A stretch of 64,000 bases of DNA from positions 124,001 through 188,000 of the forward strand of contig NZ_CP024904.1 of assembly GCF_003330765.1 (NCBI RefSeq), in the 5' to 3' direction. The first letter of the stretch is position 1. Every line of letters begins with the position of its first letter. This DNA is from Burkholderia pyrrocinia (GTDB taxonomy: Bacteria > Pseudomonadota > Gammaproteobacteria > Burkholderiales > Burkholderiaceae). The notes below the pieces were generated by a model. The model saw nothing but the letters and a program-made list of their open reading frames with translations. It had not been told where the DNA came from and did no database searches. The position numbers were made by a program, and so were the translations under genes. Positions 1 to 9,943 of this stretch are shown here, piece by piece.

Positions 1-1719
1 CGCATTGGACAACAGGTTGAGCAGCACCTGCTGCAGTCGCATGCCGTCGATCGATACCGTGCGCGGCACCGCCGTGGCCGGCCGGTAGACGAACCGGTTG
101 TCCTGCTGCGCGCACAGCGCGACCGCATAGTGGCCGATGTCGTCGAGCAGGCCGGGCAGGTCGGTCGTGTCCGGTGAAACGCCGAGCGGTTGCAGTTCTG
201 CTTTCGTGAACGCGAGCAATTCGTCGATCAGTGCGAGCTGGTAGCGGATGCTGCGGTCGATCGACCGGATCAGCCGCGCCTGGCCGCGCGTCGCGCTTTG
301 CAGCAGCAGCTTCGCGTAGCCGTTGATGGTGGACAGCGGCGCGCGCAGGTCGTGGCTGACATAGCCGAGCGTCTCGATCTTCTGCTGCATGTGCGTCGTC
401 ACCTGTTGCAGCGCGTCGTTGAGCGCGAGCGTGCGCTTCGCGACCTCGTCGCGCAGCCGATCCTGTTCGGTGAGCTGCCAGTGTTCGAGCCGCTTCCTCG
501 CCTCGGTGCGCTGACGGCCCACGTGGTGGATCCACGCGGCCAGCACCAGCAGGTGCGTGGCGAGCCCGATGATCGCGACGACGGGGTTGGGCGTGATATC
601 GGACTTCAGCCAGGACAGCATCGGCGGTAGCGCACCCAGGCCGTCGAGCGTGCGCAGCATGATGTTGAAGCTGGCGAACGTGACCGCGATCAGCATCACA
701 CGGCCCGTCGGCGTCCGGCGGATCGCTAGCGTCAGCGCGATGCCGATGTTCACGAGCGTCAGCACGGTGTTCAGCCGCACGCAGAACCACGTGAAGGTCA
801 GCAGGTCGCCGAATGCGGCGCCGGCCATCCCCGCGCATTCGAGGCAGAGCATCGTCACGTAGACGGCACGCATCGGTAGCCGTGCCTTCTCGCGATGCGC
901 GACCGTCAGGACGAACACGATGAAGAGCGCGATCGCCAGGTATGCGAAGATCGGCCCGCTGCGCGCGGCCCACTCGCGCGCGCCGGGCCACAGATACAAG
1001 CCCGTATAACCGCGGTACGCCGCTTCGAACAGCGTCGTGCACAAGGCGATCGCGGCCAGCAGATGGAACACGCTGCTGCGCGAAAAGAACCCGATCAGCA
1101 ACGCGCACCATACGAGTGCGAGCAGCCCGCCGAAGAAACCGAAATCCCACATCGCGGCGCGCAATTCCTGCGCATTCCACGCTTCGCGGGTGAACGCCGC
1201 CGGCGCGAGCCGCATCTCCCTGCGCGACGTGACGCGTATCAGGACGGGCACCTGTTCGCCCGGACGCAGCGTCATGTCGAGTGTCGGATAGCGGGAAGGC
1301 GGGTGGTTCGCGTCGCCGCGGTCGGCCGGGAAACGGCTGTCGAGTGCCCACTTGCCGTTTTGGCCGACATAGAAGTCGACCTGGTCGACGCGCGCGTCGC
1401 GAATCACCAGCACCAGCGGGCGCGCCGCGTTGTCGCGGTTGGCCAGCGTCGCGCGAACCCACCAGGCCGACCGGGAGAACGAGACGTTGAACGAAGGTGT
1501 GGTTGCCGCGGGCGCGCCGGGAGACGGGGCGGCGAGCCGTGCGGCGACCTGGTCGACGGACATCGTCGTGCTGGCGTCCTCGAATACCGACACCGATTCC
1601 AGTTGTGCGGGGTCGGGCGTCGATGCGGCCCGGGCCGTCGCGCAGGTGACGGCCAACGCCATCAGGAGCGGCAGCAATGCGCGACGTCCGGCTGCCCAGG
1701 CCGCGTATGGCCTATGCAT
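1..1719 (-). CDS. Sensor histidine kinase with 7TMR-DISM input, 3' end outside window
   Basis: Reading the minus strand from ATG at 1719 gives 573 uninterrupted codons that run off the left edge. A signal peptide (about residues 1-31) is followed by a periplasmic beta-rich region like DISMED2 (about 35-170), seven hydrophobic segments (about 185-370), and a HisKA domain with H-box YVSHDLRAPLSTI, phospho-accepting His near residue 456. The visible sequence stops in the N-box (LLNLLSNA) of the ATPase domain. It is an inner-membrane kinase of the 7TMR-DISM class, whose ligands are often carbohydrates or unknown. Its start overlaps the stop of the upstream response regulator by 8 bp, so the two are translationally coupled and probably cognate. 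A hybrid C-terminal receiver beyond the edge cannot be excluded. Confidence 0.9.
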   Translation of the reverse strand, partial: MHRPYAAWAAGRRALLPLLMALAVTCATARAASTPDPAQLESVSVFEDASTTMSVDQVAARLAAPSPGAPAATTPSFNVSFSRSAWWVRATLANRDNAARPLVLVIRDARVDQVDFYVGQNGKWALDSRFPADRGDANHPPSRYPTLDMTLRPGEQVPVLIRVTSRREMRLAPAAFTREAWNAQELRAAMWDFGFFGGLLALVWCALLIGFFSRSSVFHLLAAIALCTTLFEAAYRGYTGLYLWPGAREWAARSGPIFAYLAIALFIVFVLTVAHREKARLPMRAVYVTMLCLECAGMAGAAFGDLLTFTWFCVRLNTVLTLVNIGIALTLAIRRTPTGRVMLIAVTFASFNIMLRTLDGLGALPPMLSWLKSDITPNPVVAIIGLATHLLVLAAWIHHVGRQRTEARKRLEHWQLTEQDRLRDEVAKRTLALNDALQQVTTHMQQKIETLGYVSHDLRAPLSTINGYAKLLLQSATRGQARLIRSIDRSIRYQLALIDELLAFTKAELQPLGVSPDTTDLPGLLDDIGHYAVALCAQQDNRFVYRPATAVPRTVSIDGMRLQQVLLNLLSNA

Positions 1720-2545
1720 CGCCGTGGTGCTCCCGGGGCGTGGCGGGCGAATTGACCGCGTTGCGCTGGCGTCGCCAGTCGGACGGCGTGATGCCGAAGC
1801 GTTCGCGGAACGCCGTCGCGAAATTGCCCGGCGTGGAAAACCCGATTTCCTCGGCGATGTCGCCGATCCCCATCGACGTTTCCGCGAGAAAGTGCATCGC
1901 AGCCCGCAGGCGCGTGTCGCGCAGGTACTCGAACACGGTCTGGCCGAGATTGTCGCGGAACACGCGCGACAGGCGTTTTTCGTGCGTGCCGACTTGCCGG
2001 GCGAGATCCTCGAGCGCCGGCGGGTGGCGCAGGTCGCGCAGCAGGACGCCGCTCGCCGCGCGCACCAAGGCCGTGTCGGGATTGTCGGGAAGGTCGGGCA
2101 GATGCGTAAACGGCTGGTTGCGCCGCACGCGCTTCAGGTGATTGCGGATTCGGGCAATCACCTCCACCGGTTCGAACGGCTTGACGATGTAGTCGATCGC
2201 GCCGGTTTCGAGCCCCGCGATGCGATCTTCGAGATCGCCCGCGGCCGTCAGGATGATGACCGGGATGGACTGCGTGGACGGCGTCGACGCCAGCAGCCGG
2301 CACGCGGCGAAACCGTCCATGCGCGGCATGCGGACGTCCATCAGGATCAGGTCGGGCGCGATCGCCTGCGCACGATGATAGGCCTGCAGCCCGTCGAACG
2401 CGACGCTGATCCGGCACCGCGCGGTACGCAGGATCTCGGTCAGGAGCCGCAGGTCGTTCGGGCGATCGTCTACGACAAGAATATGTGCGCCAACGAGATC
2501 CGGCGTGGCGCGAGGCGACGCCGGACTGGACGTGCGGGATGACAT
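1712..2545 (-). CDS. Response regulator, REC domain fused to AraC-type DNA-binding domain
   Basis: The N-terminal receiver has the acidic pair in ILVVDD, the phospho-acceptor Asp near residue 70 in LILMDVRMP, the Thr in ILTAA and the Lys in IVKPF. After a linker (about 145-170), the last 100 residues form an AraC/XylS double helix-turn-helix, including IGFSTPGNFATAFRERFG. It should bind DNA when phosphorylated, presumably by the DISM kinase encoded 8 bp overlapping downstream. An in-frame ATG at 2707 would add 54 low-complexity residues with no family match, so ATG at 2545 is preferred. The adhesin gene starts about 1.5 kb away on the other strand and is a possible target, by position only. 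Confidence 0.88.
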   Translation of the reverse strand: MSSRTSSPASPRATPDLVGAHILVVDDRPNDLRLLTEILRTARCRISVAFDGLQAYHRAQAIAPDLILMDVRMPRMDGFAACRLLASTPSTQSIPVIILTAAGDLEDRIAGLETGAIDYIVKPFEPVEVIARIRNHLKRVRRNQPFTHLPDLPDNPDTALVRAASGVLLRDLRHPPALEDLARQVGTHEKRLSRVFRDNLGQTVFEYLRDTRLRAAMHFLAETSMGIGDIAEEIGFSTPGNFATAFRERFGITPSDWRRQRNAVNSPATPREHHGDA

Positions 2546-4015
2546 GGTTGCGAATGCGTAGGGAAGCCAGACCTGGTCAGACGGGAAGCATCTTTGTGCT
2601 CGATTGTTGCAAAAAATTATATGCCGACAACGGCATCGACGGTGGGGATTCCGTGCGGTCTGTGGGGGCATGTTGGACGCGGCGCCGCGCGTTCCCGGCA
2701 ACGGCAAGCGACCTGAAAGAAACGAAGTGGAAAAACATGCCGAATGCCTTTTAAATATCGGTCTTTATTTCCGCTTTAATGGGTATGAAATCGAATTTGC
2801 ATGAATAATAAATTTGTGCGCGTTGTGTCGAGAAATCCGATGTGCTTGACGGAATTGAATGTCTCAATTAGCCACTCTCTTGATTAAGATTTTGTCGATG
2901 ATCGGTCGAAATTTCTCTCACGTTTAAACCGGATTCGAGTCGCTATGTATGAATGTAAATGTTGTCCGCTCGGGAAAAGATTTTTTCCGCTCCGGAAAAG
3001 GTTTGTTTGGACGAATGCCCGCACACTAGGCCGGATGCGGCTGGAATCGGTTCTTTCGATACGGGCCGATTCCGCTTGAATTTTTGCCGCTGCGGCATCC
3101 CGAGACGCGACATTCAATGTGACATTGAATAATGTCATTCTCGATATGTGGGAGCGCGACAGCGGCAGGGTGATCGGCACGAGGGTAATGCAAATTTCAT
3201 AATTCCGCGAATGCGTTGATATATAAGATAAGCCAGCGGGTTCTGAGGTTGGTTTGGTTGTGATGCATCGAGCAAGAAGAAATCGTCAAAGAAATTCGAT
3301 CGGTTAATTGGATGCAGGGGTTGTTCGGCAAGTCGCCGATTTTCCGGAAATCCGGAAAAATCGTTTGACGGCCGGGCGGAAAGGGGTGAGTGGCTTCGCG
3401 TTGGCAACCCGGCGGTTTGTTCCACCCCGGGCGGTCGCGCGCGGCGCTCCATCGAATCAGGCGGGCACGAAAAATATGAGCACGACAAGCATGGCAGGTC
3501 AGGGTCCCGGTTCGATCGAACCGGGGCCGGCTGTCAGCGCCAGCGATCCGGCGGCGCATGCTTCAGACCCGGGGACCACACGGTGTCATCCTCCTCCTGA
3601 ATGAAACATGACGGGCCGCCTGCGGTGCGGGCCGGCATCCGTCCATCCGGCGTCTGAACGACGCCTTCCCATGAGATTCGAGGTCGCCCTGCGTTCGGCG
3701 CGACGGTGCACGCACGCGCGGATTCGCGGTGCGCGGAGCATCGCGCCGTCGTTTTGCCGGCGACATCGGCTTCCATGACTCGATAACCGGCGATCGTCGT
3801 CGCGCAGCGTGCCGAACGGGCACGTGCGGCGTTCGGTCGCGCGATCGCGACGTGTATCGCGAGTGTCGTGCAGCGCTGTGCATCAATTTGTTTAGTGGTA
3901 CGAAGTTGAAAAGCGGAGCGTCGCGAGGCAGGCAAAAGCGGGGAGGATGCGCTCTTTGCCGGCCGTCGCGTTCGCTGTTGCGTCATCCAGCACATGAGAA
4001 CCGAGGGAAGACAAG
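2546..4015. other. Gene-free region between regulator and adhesin
   Basis: No reading frame here has protein-like composition; the candidates between 2884 and 3995 are arginine/serine-rich and show no domain. The left part (about 2750-3310) is clearly more AT-rich than the flanking genes. The words TCCGGAAAA or its complement recur (2991-2999, 3341-3359), and a short GGAAAA/TTTTCC inverted repeat lies at 2973-2988. The region probably carries the promoters of the minus-strand two-component pair and of the adhesin, with a long adhesin leader. Confidence 0.6.
3337..3363. promoter_or_regulatory. Inverted repeat, possible operator
   Basis: CGATTTTCCGG is followed after four bases by CCGGAAAAATCG, a near-perfect inverted repeat with a one-base bulge. 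The half-site word TCCGGAAAA also occurs at 2991-2999. No T-run follows, so a terminator is less likely than a protein-binding site. Which regulator would bind is unknown. Confidence 0.35.
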
Positions 4016-7000
4016 ATGAACAAGTCGTTCAAGTCGATCTGGAACGAAGCATTGGGGGCCTGGGTTGCGGCGTCGGAGCTCGATCGCGCGCGCGGCAAGC
4101 GCGTTGCTTCGTCGAGTAGCGCGCCGGAACTCGCCGCGAACGGGTGTGCCGCGACACGCGCGGGCATGCTGTCACCCCCGTCGCCACGGCGGCTGGCCGT
4201 GCTGATGGCATCGGTGTATCTCGGCTTGTTCCATCCCGCCGCCCATGCGCAGTATGCGCAGGACGGCGGCTCCGCCACCGGCGGCATCACTTCGATTTCG
4301 ATCGGCGTCGGCTCGGTCGCCATGCAGCAAAACTCGACGGCGCTGGGCAACCTGTCGAGTGCGACGGGCCTTTCCGCCACCGCGTTGGGACCGGGCGCAC
4401 ACGCGACCGGTAACGCTTCGACTGCTGTCGGCATCAACGCGCAGGCGACCGGCGTCAACAGCGCGTCGCTCGGCGTGCAGGCGATCGGCTCGGGCGACTA
4501 TTCGGTTGCCATCGGCAACCTGTCGAGTGCGACCCAAAGCGGCTCGGTGGCGATGGGTAGCGGCGCGGCCGCGACCGGCGTGTCGGCCATCGGGCTCGGC
4601 AACAATGCGCTGGCCTCCGGCCAGTATGCGGCGGCGCTCGGTCTCGGGGCGAGCGCGGTCGGGGTCCAGAGTGTCGCGCTCGGTTATGCATCGCATGCCA
4701 CCGATACGGGCACGATCGCGATCGGCAATCAGTCGACGAGTTCGGGCGCGGCCGGGGTGGCCGTGGGCAGCGGTGCGCTGGTGACCGGCAATTCCGGCGT
4801 CGCGATGGGCGTCAACAGCGGCGCGAAGGGCGCGACGTCGATTGCGATCGGCTGGGGTGGCACGGCCGGCGTGCCGGGATCGGGCACGCAGTCGCTCGGC
4901 ATCAGCTCGATCGCGCTGGGCTCGAGCACGACGGCCGGCGCCAATCAGGCGGTGGCGGTCGGCCTGAGCGCCAATGCGTCGGGCGTCAGTTCGGTCGCGA
5001 TGGGCGTGCAGTCGACCGCGACGCAGCAGTTCGCTGTCGCGCTCGGCAATCTCGCGCTCGCGAGCGGCATATCGGCGACCGCGTTGGGGCCTGGGGCGAC
5101 GGCATCGGCCGTGAATGCGACGTCAATCGGCATCAACAGCGTCGCGGCGGCGGGTTCCACCGTCGCCATCGGCGACACCAATTCGGTCGCTGCCGCGGCG
5201 GGCGCGGGTTCGATCGCGGGCGGCAACAACTCGAAGGTGCTGAGCGGTACCGGCGCCGTCGCGCTCGGTGAGGGCCAGACGGTCAGCGGCAACGGCGCGG
5301 TGGCCATCGGCGACCCGAGCACCGCGATCGGCACCGGCGCGGTCACGGCCGGTTCGAACAACACGGCGAACGGCGACGGCGCGGTGGCGATCGGCAATTC
5401 GAACAACGCGCAGGGCACCGGTTCTCTTGCGTTCGGCAATACGTCGACGGCGGCAGCGGCGGGCGCGGTGGCGTTCGGCGCGTCGGCCGTGGCGAACAAC
5501 GCAAACGATGTCGCGCTCGGCTCCGGTTCGGTGACGGCCGCGCCGAATCCCACCGCGACCGGGACCATCGGCGGCGTCACGTACAGCTTCAACGGCGTCA
5601 ATCCGACCAGCGTCGTCAGCGTCGGCGCAGTGGGCAGCGAGCGCCAGATCACCAACGTCGCGGCGGGGCGGATCAGTTCGTCGAGCACGGATGCGATCAA
5701 CGGTTCGCAGCTCGATGCGACGAACCAGGCGGTCAATTCGTTGTCGACGTCGACGTTGACGAGCATCACCTCGTTGTCGACCGGGGTTTCGTCGTTGTCG
5801 ACGGGCCTGAGTTCAACCAACAGCGCGGTGACTTCGTTGTCGACGTCGACGTCGACCGGCATCAGTTCGCTGTCGACGGGCCTGAGTTCAACCAACAGCT
5901 CGGTGACTTCGCTGTCGACTTCGACATCGACCGGTCTGTCGTCGGCCAATAGCGCGATCACTTCGCTATCCACATCGACTTCGACGGGGTTGTCGTCGGC
6001 TAACAGCGCGATCACTTCACTGTCCACGTCGACCTCGACCGGCATCAACTCGCTGTCGACGGGCCTGAGCTCGACCAACAGTTCGGTGACCTCGTTGTCG
6101 ACCTCGACGTCGACCGGTCTGTCGTCGGCCAACAGCTCAATCACGTCGCTGTCCACGTCGACCTCGACCGGCATCAGCTCTCTGTCGACGGGCCTGAGTT
6201 CGACCAACAGTTCGGTGACCTCGTTGTCGACCTCGACGTCGACCGGCCTGTCGTCGGCCAACAGCTCGATCACGTCGCTGTCCACGTCGACGTCGACCGG
6301 CATCAGCTCGCTGTCCACCGGCCTGAGCTCGACCAACAGCTCGGTGACCTCGTTGTCGACCTCGACGTCGACCAGTCTGTCGTCGGCCAACAGCTCAATC
6401 ACGTCGCTGTCCACGTCGACTTCGACGGGCATCTACTCGCTGTCGACGGGTCTGAGCTCGACCAACAGTTCGGTGACCTCGCTGTCGACGTCGACGTCGA
6501 CCGGTCTGTCGTCGGCCAACAGCTCAATCACGTCGCTGTCCACGTCTACGTCGACCGGCATCAGTTCGTTGTCGACGGGCCTGAGCTCGACAAACAGTTC
6601 GGTGACCTCGTTGTCGACGTCGACGTCGACCGGTCTGTCGTCGGCCAACAGCTCGATCACGTCGCTGTCCACGTCGACGTCAACCGGCATCAGCTCGTTG
6701 TCCACCGGCCTGAGCTCGACCAACAGCTCGGTGACGTCCCTGTCGACGTCCACGTCGACCGGCATCAGCTCGCTGTCGACGGGCCTGAGTTCGACCAACA
6801 GTTCGGTAACCTCGCTGTCGACCTCGACGTCGACCGGCCTGTCGTCGGCCAACAGCTCGATCACGTCACTGTCCACGTCGACGTCAACCGGCATCAGCTC
6901 GCTGTCCACCGGCCTGAGCTCGACCAACAGCTCGGTGACGTCCCTGTCGACGTCGACGTCAACCGGCATCAGCTCGCTGTCGACCGGCCTGAGCTCGACC

Positions 7001-8905
7001 AACAGCACGATCACGTCGCTGTCGACGTCGACGTCGACCGTCGTCGGCTCGTTGTCGACCGGCCTGAGCTCGACGAACAGCAACCTGACATCGCTGTCGA
7101 CCGCCACGTCGACCGGGATCAGTTCGTTGTCGACCGGCCTGAGCTCGATCGCGAACAACAACACGAATCTCGGCAACAGTACGGCGGGCGCGATCGGCGG
7201 CGGCGCGACCTACAACCCGACGACCGGGGTGATCTCGGCACCGTCCTACGTGACCTACAACAAAGACGGTTCGACGACGATCAACAACAACGTCGGCTCG
7301 GCGATCGACAACATCAACGCGAACGGCATCAAGTATTTCCACGCGAACTCGACCGCGCCGGACAGCCAGGCGCTCGGCGTCGACAGTGTCGCGATCGGCC
7401 CGAACGCGATCGGGAAGGTGGACGGCAGCATCGCGCTCGGCGCCGGTTCGGTGGCCGACCGTGCGACGGTGCCGGCCTCCGGCATCATCCGCAACGGCAG
7501 CGCGTCGATTCCGTTCAACACGGCCGACCAGACCTTGCTGGGTGCGGTATCGGTCGGCGATGCGGCCAGCAAGACGTATCGCCAGATCACCAACGTCGCG
7601 GACGGCACCGGCCAGCAGGATGCCGTGACCGTGCGGCAGTTGGCCGGCGCGATGCAGTCGTTCGCGGTCACGAGCCAGAAGTATTTCCACGCGAACTCGA
7701 CCGCGGTGGATTCGCTCGCGGTCGGTGCGGATTCGGTCGCGGTCGGCCCGACGACGGTTGTCAACGGGGATAACGGCGTGGGCATCGGCAACGGTGCGAT
7801 CGTCGACGCCACCGCGCCGGGCGGCGTGGCGATCGGTCAGGCCGCAAGTTCCGCACAGGCCGACGCGATCGCGCTCGGCAGCGGCGCGACGGCGACCGGT
7901 GCGCAGTCCGTCGCGCAGGGTGCCAATGCGGTCGCGGCCAGCGTGGGCAGCGTCGCGCTCGGATCGGGCGCGCGCAGCAACGCGACCGACGCGCTCGCGC
8001 TCGGCGCCGGTGCGTCGGCGACGCTGGCGAACAGCGTCGCGCTCGGCGCGGGTTCGCTGACCACGGTCGGCGCGCTGACGAACTACATCGCGTACGGCCT
8101 GAGCAGCCCGCAGTCGTCGTCCGGCGAAGTGAACGTCGGCAACCGGCAGATCACCGGTCTCGCCGCCGGCAAGAGCGGCACCGACGCGGTGAACGTGTCG
8201 CAGCTCGACTCGGTCGCGAACCAGCTGACGACGCTGATCACCCAGCGCACGTCGAACCTCGGCGGCTCGTACACGACGAATCCGGCCGGCACGAACGTGA
8301 CGCCGGGCTCGACCGGGGCGAACTCGTCGGCGGGCGGCTCGGGCGCGGTCGCGTCGGGCTCGAACAGCACGGCGGTCGGCAACGCTTCGCTGGCGTCCGG
8401 CAACGGGTCGACCGCGATCGGGGTCGGGTCGACCGCGTCGGGCAGCAATTCGACGGCGATCGGCACGGGCAGCAACGACGGCGGCCGTTCGAACGTCGTC
8501 GCGGTCGGCTCGGCGGATTCGGCGCGCCAGGTGGTCAACGTCGCGGCGGGTACGCAGGGTAACGACGCAGTGAACGTCAATCAGCTGAATGCGGTATCGA
8601 ACCAGTTCACGCAGTCGCTGAACACGGTCAACAACCAGCTCACGCAGATGCAGCAGCAGATCCAGCAGACCGATTCGATGGCACGTGAAGGGATCGCCGC
8701 AACCGCCGCGATGGCATCGATCCCGCACATGGACCGCGACTCGAATTTCGCGATGGGTGTCGGTACGGCGACGTTCCAGGGTCAGAAGGCCATGGCAGTC
8801 GGCATGCAGGCGCGCATCACGGAGAACCTGAAAGCGACGGTGAATGGCGGCTTCGCCGGCAGCCAGCGCGTCGTCGGCGCGGGCATGTTGTATCAGTGGA
8901 AGTGA
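4016..8905 (+). CDS. Trimeric autotransporter adhesin, YadA-like
   Basis: A 1629-residue type Vc secreted adhesin. The N-terminus has an extended signal peptide region (MNKSFKSIWNEALGAWVAA) and a hydrophobic signal core ending at AHAQ (about 60-79). Residues about 85-520 are YadA-type head repeats rich in SVAIG/ATALG motifs, ending in a neck (RQITNVAAG...DAINGSQL, about 545-565). Residues about 577-1045 are a Ser/Thr-rich stalk of SSLSTGLSSTN / SLSTSTSTG units. Three more head-neck modules follow, ending with RQVVNVAAGTQGNDAVNVNQ. The last 80 residues are the four-strand beta-barrel anchor ending in LYQWK. The start is well placed for the ESPR. Surface adhesion to host or abiotic targets is expected from the family; the ligand is unknown. 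An OmpA-like lipoprotein gene follows at 9029. Confidence 0.96.
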   Translation: MNKSFKSIWNEALGAWVAASELDRARGKRVASSSSAPELAANGCAATRAGMLSPPSPRRLAVLMASVYLGLFHPAAHAQYAQDGGSATGGITSISIGVGSVAMQQNSTALGNLSSATGLSATALGPGAHATGNASTAVGINAQATGVNSASLGVQAIGSGDYSVAIGNLSSATQSGSVAMGSGAAATGVSAIGLGNNALASGQYAAALGLGASAVGVQSVALGYASHATDTGTIAIGNQSTSSGAAGVAVGSGALVTGNSGVAMGVNSGAKGATSIAIGWGGTAGVPGSGTQSLGISSIALGSSTTAGANQAVAVGLSANASGVSSVAMGVQSTATQQFAVALGNLALASGISATALGPGATASAVNATSIGINSVAAAGSTVAIGDTNSVAAAAGAGSIAGGNNSKVLSGTGAVALGEGQTVSGNGAVAIGDPSTAIGTGAVTAGSNNTANGDGAVAIGNSNNAQGTGSLAFGNTSTAAAAGAVAFGASAVANNANDVALGSGSVTAAPNPTATGTIGGVTYSFNGVNPTSVVSVGAVGSERQITNVAAGRISSSSTDAINGSQLDATNQAVNSLSTSTLTSITSLSTGVSSLSTGLSSTNSAVTSLSTSTSTGISSLSTGLSSTNSSVTSLSTSTSTGLSSANSAITSLSTSTSTGLSSANSAITSLSTSTSTGINSLSTGLSSTNSSVTSLSTSTSTGLSSANSSITSLSTSTSTGISSLSTGLSSTNSSVTSLSTSTSTGLSSANSSITSLSTSTSTGISSLSTGLSSTNSSVTSLSTSTSTSLSSANSSITSLSTSTSTGIYSLSTGLSSTNSSVTSLSTSTSTGLSSANSSITSLSTSTSTGISSLSTGLSSTNSSVTSLSTSTSTGLSSANSSITSLSTSTSTGISSLSTGLSSTNSSVTSLSTSTSTGISSLSTGLSSTNSSVTSLSTSTSTGLSSANSSITSLSTSTSTGISSLSTGLSSTNSSVTSLSTSTSTGISSLSTGLSSTNSTITSLSTSTSTVVGSLSTGLSSTNSNLTSLSTATSTGISSLSTGLSSIANNNTNLGNSTAGAIGGGATYNPTTGVISAPSYVTYNKDGSTTINNNVGSAIDNINANGIKYFHANSTAPDSQALGVDSVAIGPNAIGKVDGSIALGAGSVADRATVPASGIIRNGSASIPFNTADQTLLGAVSVGDAASKTYRQITNVADGTGQQDAVTVRQLAGAMQSFAVTSQKYFHANSTAVDSLAVGADSVAVGPTTVVNGDNGVGIGNGAIVDATAPGGVAIGQAASSAQADAIALGSGATATGAQSVAQGANAVAASVGSVALGSGARSNATDALALGAGASATLANSVALGAGSLTTVGALTNYIAYGLSSPQSSSGEVNVGNRQITGLAAGKSGTDAVNVSQLDSVANQLTTLITQRTSNLGGSYTTNPAGTNVTPGSTGANSSAGGSGAVASGSNSTAVGNASLASGNGSTAIGVGSTASGSNSTAIGTGSNDGGRSNVVAVGSADSARQVVNVAAGTQGNDAVNVNQLNAVSNQFTQSLNTVNNQLTQMQQQIQQTDSMAREGIAATAAMASIPHMDRDSNFAMGVGTATFQGQKAMAVGMQARITENLKATVNGGFAGSQRVVGAGMLYQWK
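5746..7150 (+). repeat. 129-bp coding tandem repeats in adhesin stalk
   Basis: The stalk is built from a 43-codon unit (ISSLSTGLSSTNSSVTSL followed by STSTSTGLSSANSSIT...). Equivalent points fall 129 bp apart, for example the GGCATC of the GIxSL motif near 6299, 6428 and 6557. Copies differ mainly at synonymous sites; one has GIYSL for GISSL, and some units at either end are shortened. Such arrays change copy number by recombination or slippage and would alter stalk length in 43-residue steps. Confidence 0.9.
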
Positions 8906-9028
8906 TCGCGCAGCGGTTCGTTCCGGCACGGACTGCCGGAGCGAACCGCGCCGAACGCAAACGCACGCGAATGCGGCCGCGCGATCGCGCCGCACGCGCT
9001 GCGCCCATCGCATTTTCGGAGTAATCAA

Positions 9029-9691
9029 GTGAAAAACATCCATCTTGCACTGCTGGTGTCCGTCGTTTCCCTCACCGCCTGTTCGAGCGCGTCGGGGCCG
9101 ACGTACAACGCATACGAACTGCAGCCGAGAGACGGCATCCGAACCTTCCGCGTCGACTGCCACGGCATCCTGTCGAGCGCCAAGACCTGCATGAAGGTCG
9201 CGACGCGCATGTGCGGCAACGAGGCCGTGCGCCTGGTCGATTCCACGACGCCGTACCGCGATGGCGCCGATCCGCACTCGATCGCGTTTCAGTGCGGTGC
9301 GGCACCCGCGCCGGTCGCCGCGGCCGCTGCGCCGGCGCCTGCCCCGGTCGAGAAAGTGAGCCTGACCGGCGATGCGTACTTCGCGACCGACTCGGCAGTG
9401 CTGACGTCCGCAGCCAGCGCCGCGCTCGACAAGCTGCTGAACCGGCAGGGCGACAAGCATTTCGCGCGCGTGGAAGTGGACGGCTATACCGACGCGACCG
9501 GCTCGGATGCGCACAACCAGGCGCTGTCGAAGCGCCGGGCCGATGCGGTCGCGGCGTATTTGCGCGAACACGGGCTGAAGGCGGATTCGTTTGCAGCGAC
9601 GGGGCATGGAGAAGCCGAGCCGGCAGCCTCGAACGATACCGCCGAGGGAAGGGCGCGCAATCGCCGTGTGGAGATTTCGCTGCAGAAGTAG
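9029..9691 (+). CDS. OmpA-family lipoprotein
   Basis: A 220-residue protein from a GTG start preceded by CGGAG. The lipobox SLTAC places the lipidated Cys at residue 18. A middle region with several Cys (about 40-95) and an Ala/Pro linker lead to a C-terminal OmpA-like peptidoglycan-binding domain (about 110-220) with the VDGYTDATGS motif and the terminal RARNRRVEISL. It should be anchored in the outer membrane and bind peptidoglycan. It lies 120 bp downstream of the adhesin on the same strand, so it may be co-transcribed and help adhesin biogenesis or wall anchoring; that role is inference. Confidence 0.9.
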   Translation: MKNIHLALLVSVVSLTACSSASGPTYNAYELQPRDGIRTFRVDCHGILSSAKTCMKVATRMCGNEAVRLVDSTTPYRDGADPHSIAFQCGAAPAPVAAAAAPAPAPVEKVSLTGDAYFATDSAVLTSAASAALDKLLNRQGDKHFARVEVDGYTDATGSDAHNQALSKRRADAVAAYLREHGLKADSFAATGHGEAEPAASNDTAEGRARNRRVEISLQK

Positions 9692-9943
9692 CGACCGGGC
9701 TGCCGCAGGCGTGACCGTCGGAATCGACCGGACTGCTTGCTTGCGGCAGCGATGCCCTCCGGAAACGCGGGCCGTGGCGGAACGAAACGCGTCACGAGGT
9801 GCGGCTGCCGGCGTCGGTGCGAACGCCTACGCCTACGCGTTGCGCGGGATTGCGCACATACAATGGAGGTGTCCGTCGGCAGGCACTTCACCATGACTTT
9901 GGTGACGCGCAGGCCGATTCACCTGCGAACCTCCAAGACCGAC

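Noticed and set aside
2884..3995. Several frames between the regulator and the adhesin
   Set aside because: Low-complexity Arg/Ser-rich sequences without ribosome sites or recognisable domains.
5746..7150. Regular repeats resembling a CRISPR array
   Set aside because: The repeats are in-frame coding units with no unique spacers.
4945..9607. Long minus-strand frames opposite the adhesin repeats and lipoprotein
   Set aside because: They mirror the coding repeats (Asp/Val/Glu-rich) and lack ribosome sites or domains.
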